From an uncultured Rhodobacterales bacterium (GTDB lineage: Bacteria; Pseudomonadota; Alphaproteobacteria; Rhodobacterales; Rhodobacteraceae), in NCBI GenBank assembly GCA_903873585.1, contig CAIQOV010000043.1, positions 62,001-126,000 on the forward strand: a DNA stretch of 64,000 nucleotides, written 5' to 3'. This document shows positions 59,125 to 64,000 of this stretch, one piece after another. Position numbers and translations under genes: made by a program. A model generated the notes under the pieces. The model saw only the letters and a program-made list of their open reading frames with translations. It was not told where the DNA came from and ran no database searches. The first letter of the stretch is position 1, and the number at the start of each line of letters is the position of its first letter.

Positions 59125-60756
59125 TCAGTTGCCTGCGCTTGCCATTTTGCGGGTTTTCAGAACGCTTTCCAGCCAGCCTGTCTTCATCTCTGGCACAGAG
59201 GACAACAACAGGTCGGTGTAATCGTCAAACGGCGGGGCGAGCACATCGGACTTTTGGCCATAGCGCACCACTTTGCCGCGGTACATCACGGCAATTTTGT
59301 CGGCGATGGCTTTGACGGTGGCCAGATCATGGGTGATGAACAGGTAGGCGACACCTTCTTGGGCTTGCAAGTTCAACAGCAGTTTCAAGATGCCATCGGC
59401 GACCAAAGGGTCGAGCGCAGAGGTGACTTCATCACACAGGATCAGCTTGGGTTTGGCGGCCAAGGCGCGGGCGATGCAGACGCGTTGTTTTTGGCCGCCT
59501 GACAGTTCGGCGGGATAGCGGTTTTCAAAGCCAGCGCCCATTTCGATCTGGTCGAGCAGTTCTTGCACGCGGGCGCGTTTGGCTTCGCCCTTCAGGCCGA
59601 AGTAGAACTCTAGCGGGCGGCCGATGATCGTGCCGACAGTTTGGCGCGGGTTCATCGCGGTGTCGGCCATTTGGTAGATCATCTGCACTTGGCGCAGATC
59701 GTCTTTGCTGCGGGTGGCCAAATCGGGCGACAGGGTGCGCCCGTCAAAGGTAATCTGGCCCGCGCGGGCGGGCAGAAGGCCGGTGATCACCCGCGCGAGG
59801 GTGGATTTGCCCGACCCGCTTTCGCCCACAATGGCCAAGGTTTGGCCTGCCGCCACATCAACGGTTATATCTTGCAGCACATCAAAATCGGTGCCGCGGT
59901 AGCGCGCCGTGATGCCCGTGGCGCGCAAGATGGGTGTGGCATCGGTTTTCTCGGCATGGTCGATGCTGCGCACGGAAACCAGCGCTTGGGTATAGTCTTG
60001 CACGGGGGCCGAGATGATCTGATCGGTCGCGCCATATTCCACCGCTTTGCCGTGGCGCAGCACCAGAATGTCGTCGGCGACCTGTGCCACCACGGCAAGA
60101 TCGTGGGTGATGTAGATGGCGGCAACGCCGGTATCGCGGATCGCCTCTTTGATCGCGGCTAGAACGTCGATCTGCGTGGTCACATCCAGCGCAGTGGTCG
60201 GTTCGTCAAAGATCACAAGGTCGGGCTTGGGGCAAAGCGCCATCGCCGTCATGGCACGCTGCAATTGCCCGCCCGAGACTTGGTGCGGATAGCGCTGGCC
60301 AAAGGTTTCGGGGTTGGGCAGGCCCAGTTTGGCGAACAATTCCACCGCACGGGCCTCGGCCTGTTCCTTCGTCATCAGCCTGTGCAGCAGGCAGGTTTCG
60401 ATCACCTGCGCCATCAGGCGTTTCGCGGGGTTAAAGGCTGCGGCGGCACTTTGGGCGACATAGGTCACCTCGCGCCCGCGTAAGGAGCGTAGGCCCGACG
60501 CATCGGCCGTGCGAATATCGCGCCCGTTGAGCAGAACTTGCCCCCCCGTCAAGCGCACACCGCCGCGCCCGTAAGACATAGCCGCCAGCCCGATGGTCGA
60601 TTTGCCAGCGCCAGATTCGCCGATCAGCCCCAGCACACGCCCCTTTTGCACCGAGACGGATACGTCATCGACCAGCACCAAATGCTTGGGCGCTTCACCG
60701 GGGGGATAGGCTGTCGCCTCAATCCGCAGGTTCTTGATCGTCAAAAGATCAGCCAC
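59125..60756 (-). CDS. ABC transporter ATPase with two NBDs (Dpp/Opp/Nik type)
   Basis: 543 aa, DppD-like and DppF-like ATPases fused: Walker A LIGESGAGKSTIGL and IVGESGSGKSTLAR; signatures VSGGQLQRAMTAMAL and LSGGQKQRVCIARAL; Walker B DLVIFDEPTTALDVTTQ and LILCDEVTSALDPL. Energises the permeases. GTG start at 60756, 8 nt inside the preceding gene. Confidence 0.94.
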   Translation of the reverse strand: MADLLTIKNLRIEATAYPPGEAPKHLVLVDDVSVSVQKGRVLGLIGESGAGKSTIGLAAMSYGRGGVRLTGGQVLLNGRDIRTADASGLRSLRGREVTYVAQSAAAAFNPAKRLMAQVIETCLLHRLMTKEQAEARAVELFAKLGLPNPETFGQRYPHQVSGGQLQRAMTAMALCPKPDLVIFDEPTTALDVTTQIDVLAAIKEAIRDTGVAAIYITHDLAVVAQVADDILVLRHGKAVEYGATDQIISAPVQDYTQALVSVRSIDHAEKTDATPILRATGITARYRGTDFDVLQDITVDVAAGQTLAIVGESGSGKSTLARVITGLLPARAGQITFDGRTLSPDLATRSKDDLRQVQMIYQMADTAMNPRQTVGTIIGRPLEFYFGLKGEAKRARVQELLDQIEMGAGFENRYPAELSGGQKQRVCIARALAAKPKLILCDEVTSALDPLVADGILKLLLNLQAQEGVAYLFITHDLATVKAIADKIAVMYRGKVVRYGQKSDVLAPPFDDYTDLLLSSVPEMKTGWLESVLKTRKMASAGN

Positions 60757-61564
60757 CGCGACCCCCTTTCAAGCTTGAGGTGCGCTGCAAGATCCAATCG
60801 GCGACCAAGTTCACCGAAATCGCCAGCACCGCAATCGCCAGCGCGGGCATCAGGGCTGCGGCTTTGCCGTAAACCAGACCATCCTTATTCTCGCGCACCA
60901 TGCCGCCCCAATCTGACAGCGGGGGCTGAATGCCTAGGCCCAAGAACGACAGGGTGGAAATAAACAGCACCGCGAAGATAAAGCGCATCCCGAATTCTGC
61001 CACCAAGGGTGACATGGCGTTGGGCAATATCTCGCGGAAGATGATCCAGCCTTGGCGTTCACCGCGCAGTTTGGCGGCTTCGACGTAATCCATCACGGCG
61101 ATGTCGGCGGCGACAGCACGGCTTAGGCGAAAGACGCGGGTGGAATCCAAAACACCCATCACCAAGATCAGCACGGTCAGGTTCAAGGGCAGAACTGACA
61201 GAACAACCAAGGCCACGATCAGCGAGGGCACCGCCATCATCAGATCGACCAGCCGCGATAGGCCCGTATCAATCCATCCGCCGCGCGTGGCCGCAAGAAA
61301 GCCGAAAAACGCCCCCATCCCGAACGACAAAAGCGAAGATACCAGTGCGACAAAGATCGTCACCGACCCGCCATAGATCAACCGGCTTAGGATATCGCGG
61401 CCGATCGTGTCGGTGCCTAGCCAGAATTGCTGCGAGGGGCCTTCCCACACCTTGCCCACTGCCGCATCAATCGGATAGGGCGCAATCCACGGCGCAAACA
61501 GGGCGGCCAGCACGAAAGCCCCCGTCATCACCAGACCAATCAGGGCCGAAAGCGGTATTCTCAT
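60749..61564 (-). CDS. ABC transporter permease (DppC type)
   Basis: 271 aa, about six membrane segments. Seen: WLGTDTIGRDILSRLIYGG, EAAKLRGERQGWIIFREILPNAMSPL (EAA loop shown in part as EAAKLRGERQG), FLGLGIQPPLSDWG. ATG overlaps the DppB-type stop by four bases. Confidence 0.93.
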   Translation of the reverse strand: MRIPLSALIGLVMTGAFVLAALFAPWIAPYPIDAAVGKVWEGPSQQFWLGTDTIGRDILSRLIYGGSVTIFVALVSSLLSFGMGAFFGFLAATRGGWIDTGLSRLVDLMMAVPSLIVALVVLSVLPLNLTVLILVMGVLDSTRVFRLSRAVAADIAVMDYVEAAKLRGERQGWIIFREILPNAMSPLVAEFGMRFIFAVLFISTLSFLGLGIQPPLSDWGGMVRENKDGLVYGKAAALMPALAIAVLAISVNLVADWILQRTSSLKGGRGG

Positions 61565-62517
61565 TTCGGATGCCTTAAGCGCGGGTTGGCGATGATGCCG
61601 ATCAGGTCGGCCAGAATGTTCAGCCCGATATAGACGGCGGCAAAGATGATCCCCACCGCCTGCACCACGGGCAGGTCGCGCTTGGCCACATGATCAACCA
61701 GATATTGCCCCAAGGCGTTGTAGCTGAACACCACTTCCACCACGACAACGCCCACCACCAGATAGGCCAAGTTGATCACGACGACCGAGATGATGGGCGC
61801 CACCGCATTGGGCAGGGCATGCCGCCAGATGACTTGCATGGGCGACAGGCCCTTAAGCTCGGCGGTTTCAATATAGGCCGATTGCATCACGTTCAAAATC
61901 GCAGCGCGCGTCATGCGCATCATATGGGCCAGCACCACCATGACCAGCACAATCACGGGCAGGGCGACGGCGTGCAGCTTTTCAAAGAACCCCATGCCGG
62001 GGAAGACCATCGAGACGGGCTGCAAAATGGGGATGACCTGCGTCAAAAGGTAGATCACGAAATAGGCCGCAACGAACTCTGGCAGGGAAATCGTGGCGAG
62101 GGTGACGCCCGAAATCACCTTATCCGGCCAGCGCCCGTTGTAGCGCGCAGCAATCAGGCCCAAGGCGATGGCCAAGGGCACGGCGATGACACCGGCGCAG
62201 ACGGCCAAAAACAGCGTGTTGCCCAAGCGTTGGCCAATGGCATGGGCGATGTCTTGTTGATTGGTCAAAGCTTTGCCCAAATCGCCCTGCAAGGCGTGGC
62301 CTAGCCACTTGAAATACCGCGTGGGCGCGTTTTGGTTCAGCCCCAAGGATTCACGCAGATTGGCCAAGGATTCGGCCGTGGCAGACTGCCCAAGGATCGC
62401 TTGCGCGGTATCGCCCGGCAGCATCTCGACCCCAAGGAAAATCACGACCGAAACGGCCAGAAGCAAAAGGAGGCCCAGCGCAATGCGCTGGACCACTAGT
62501 TTAATTATCGGATGCAC
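61561..62517 (-). CDS. ABC transporter permease (DppB type)
   Basis: 318 aa, six membrane segments. N-terminal QRIALGLLLLLAVSVVIFLG, PGDTAQAILG, LGHALQGDLGKALTN, and the EAA-loop ETAELKGLSPMQVIWRHALP. GAGG precedes the ATG, 7 nt after the binding-protein stop. Confidence 0.94.
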   Translation of the reverse strand: MHPIIKLVVQRIALGLLLLLAVSVVIFLGVEMLPGDTAQAILGQSATAESLANLRESLGLNQNAPTRYFKWLGHALQGDLGKALTNQQDIAHAIGQRLGNTLFLAVCAGVIAVPLAIALGLIAARYNGRWPDKVISGVTLATISLPEFVAAYFVIYLLTQVIPILQPVSMVFPGMGFFEKLHAVALPVIVLVMVVLAHMMRMTRAAILNVMQSAYIETAELKGLSPMQVIWRHALPNAVAPIISVVVINLAYLVVGVVVVEVVFSYNALGQYLVDHVAKRDLPVVQAVGIIFAAVYIGLNILADLIGIIANPRLRHPK

Positions 62518-62524
62518 CAGAACC

Positions 62525-64000
62525 TCAGGCGTTCAGCCAGCACATCGACAGTGCCTTGCCGTTCATCAGCGTGCCTGCGGGGTTTGCGATCCACCCGCCC
62601 ACTTCGTTGCGACGGCCTTCAACCCAGTCGTTGAACATTGGGCAGATCAGGCCGCCATTGTCGCGCAGGATGTTGGCCATTTCCGAATACATGCCCTTGC
62701 GCTTGGCTGGGTCAAGTTCGCCACGTGCGGCGATCATGACTTCGTCAAAATGCGCGTCTTTGAAGGCGGTGTCGTTCCATTCTGCAGTCGACAGATAGGC
62801 CGTCGAATACATCTGGTCTTGCACCGGGCGTCCGCCCCAATAGCTTGCGCAGAACGGAGCAACGTTCCAAACGTTCGACCAGTAGCCGTCATCGGGCTCT
62901 AGCTTCACTTGCAGCGGAATGCCGGCGGCATTGGCGCTGGCTTGGAACAGTTGGGCCGCTTCCACAGCGCCGGGGAAGGCACCGGGGGCAACTTGCAGCA
63001 GAATGGGCGAGCCGTCATGGCCCGATTTCTTGTAGAAATCGGCGGCTGCTGCAGCGTCCAATTCGCGCTGTGGGATCGAGTCGTCAAACAGCGGATAGGC
63101 GGCGTTGATCGGGAAGTCGTTCCCGCGCGACCCCATGCCGCCCAAGATCTTGTCGACCATTTCCTGACGGTTGACGGACATCTTCAGCGCCATGCGCAGG
63201 TCGTTGTTATCAAACGGGGCGGCGTTGCAGCGCATGATGAACACGTAGTGCCCGGGGCCAGCGGCGCGTTCAATCGCCACATCGCTGTTGCCCTTCAGCA
63301 GTTCGACGATCTTGGGGTCGATCCGGTTCATCAGGTGGATTTGGCCCGCCTGAATGGCCGCCGTGCGGGCAGTGTTGTCGTTGATCGTCAGGATTTCGAC
63401 TTGGTCGGCATGGCCGCGCGACGAATCCCAATAGTTGGCATGCTTTTCAAATGCGGTGCGAACGCCCGGCTCATGCTCGACCACTTTGTAAGCGCCGCTA
63501 CCGATGCCTGCCGCGGGGTTGTCTACGCCGCCACCGGGTTGGATGATCAGGTGATAGTCGGCCATCAAGAAGGGCAAGTCGGCGTTGCCTGCGGCCAAGG
63601 TCAGGGTGACCATGTCGCCCTCGGCCTTCATGTCGGTGATGCCTTTGACGATGCCTTGGGCGCCCGATTGCGCCTTGTCATCGGTGTGGCGCTTTAGCGT
63701 TGCGACCACGTCTTCAGCCGTCAGGGTTGCGCCATTGTGATATTCAACACCCTTGCGGATCTTGAACATCCACTGGGTCGCATCCGCGTTGGAAGAAACT
63801 TCCTCTGCCACACGCAGGCCCAAGGTGCCGTTCAGTTCCACATCAACCAGCGTTTCGCCCCAGGTCGAGTTGATCATGAAAGGCACGTCCGAAGCGGCCA
63901 AGGCCGGATCCAGCGTGTTGGTGCTTTCGCCGCCCTGCATACCTGCGCGCAGCAGGCCACCCTTGACGGGTGTGTCAGCAAAGACTGCCGTTGACAGCAT
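62525..64000 (-). CDS. Extracellular solute-binding protein, family 5 (partial)
   Basis: C-terminal 491 residues; continues past the window edge. The window edge lies within the signal peptide (STAVFA then DTPVKGG). SBP family 5: GLLRAGMQGGESTNTLDPAL, FKIRKGVEYHNGATLTAEDV, GSGAYKVVEHEPGVRTAFEK, ALKMSVNRQEMVDKILGG, WGGRPVQDQMYSTAYL. Delivers peptides, nickel or other ligands to the permeases. First gene seen of the operon. Ligand unknown. Confidence 0.93.
   Translation of the reverse strand: MLSTAVFADTPVKGGLLRAGMQGGESTNTLDPALAASDVPFMINSTWGETLVDVELNGTLGLRVAEEVSSNADATQWMFKIRKGVEYHNGATLTAEDVVATLKRHTDDKAQSGAQGIVKGITDMKAEGDMVTLTLAAGNADLPFLMADYHLIIQPGGGVDNPAAGIGSGAYKVVEHEPGVRTAFEKHANYWDSSRGHADQVEILTINDNTARTAAIQAGQIHLMNRIDPKIVELLKGNSDVAIERAAGPGHYVFIMRCNAAPFDNNDLRMALKMSVNRQEMVDKILGGMGSRGNDFPINAAYPLFDDSIPQRELDAAAAADFYKKSGHDGSPILLQVAPGAFPGAVEAAQLFQASANAAGIPLQVKLEPDDGYWSNVWNVAPFCASYWGGRPVQDQMYSTAYLSTAEWNDTAFKDAHFDEVMIAARGELDPAKRKGMYSEMANILRDNGGLICPMFNDWVEGRRNEVGGWIANPAGTLMNGKALSMCWLNA

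Overview
The window is a gene-dense, GC-rich alphaproteobacterial chromosome segment, most likely Rhodobacteraceae (Rhodobacterales). The gene sets point there: the chvI-chvG-hprK-rapZ-EIIA(Man)-HPr block next to pckA, a class I lysyl-tRNA synthetase, a large acyl-CoA dehydrogenase of the methylsuccinyl-CoA dehydrogenase type, a form II CO-dehydrogenase-like coxG-S-L-M operon, MbfA, and gpmI-ctpA-rppH. The genus cannot be fixed from the sequence alone. No prophage, transposase, CRISPR array or plasmid functions were seen. This is ordinary core chromosome with a few accessory operons and short palindromic repeats.

Layout. 1-4.6 kb: the N-terminal half of a giant cyclic beta-1,2-glucan synthase (NdvB type), coupled to a 57-aa upstream gene. 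4.9-6 kb: a luciferase-like flavin monooxygenase. 6.3-10.3 kb: UDP-galactopyranose mutase plus two GlfT-like glycosyltransferases, probably making a galactofuranose-containing surface glycan. 10.3-13.8 kb: rppH, ctpA and gpmI on the minus strand. Then tRNA-Pro(CGG), two tandem EamA transporters and the leucine genes leuC-leuD-(endonuclease/exonuclease/phosphatase-like gene)-leuB. 21-22.7 kb: SOUL protein, rsfS and rlmH. 22.7-29.4 kb: a minus-strand run with an ornithine cyclodeaminase-like enzyme, three more EamA transporters, YaiI, S-formylglutathione hydrolase, MbfA (with an Irr-like dyad) and MnmD. 29.5-34.2 kb: an MnmC2-like oxidoreductase, an NAD-dependent reductase, the putative mcd and a TSUP permease. 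34.2-40.8 kb: pckA, divergent from the ChvI/ChvG and PTS regulatory operon, then an acyltransferase. 40.8-44.3 kb: smc. 44.4-48.7 kb: the cox operon. 48.9-56.4 kb: DUF4864 protein, lysK, TerB-like protein, dacB, nadD, ettA, a universal stress protein with an FNR-type box, and a cold shock protein. 56.5-64 kb: alpha/beta hydrolase plus class II aldolase, facing a peptide/nickel-type ABC transporter operon that ends in a phosphodiesterase.

How it works together. The pckA/chvIG/hprK/PTS block joins carbon flux (gluconeogenesis and a regulatory phosphorelay) to envelope signalling. Envelope and surface functions recur elsewhere: glucan synthase, galactofuranosylation, CtpA, DacB and RapZ. The most notable oddities are a ChvG kinase with essentially no periplasmic sensor domain, many exact 4-base antiparallel stop-codon overlaps between convergent genes, and two convergent junctions made almost wholly of palindromic repeats that supply gene ends. 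There are also several strong candidate operators: paired direct repeats between pckA and chvI, a perfect 20-bp palindrome before coxG, an Irr-like dyad before mbfA, and an FNR-like box before usp.
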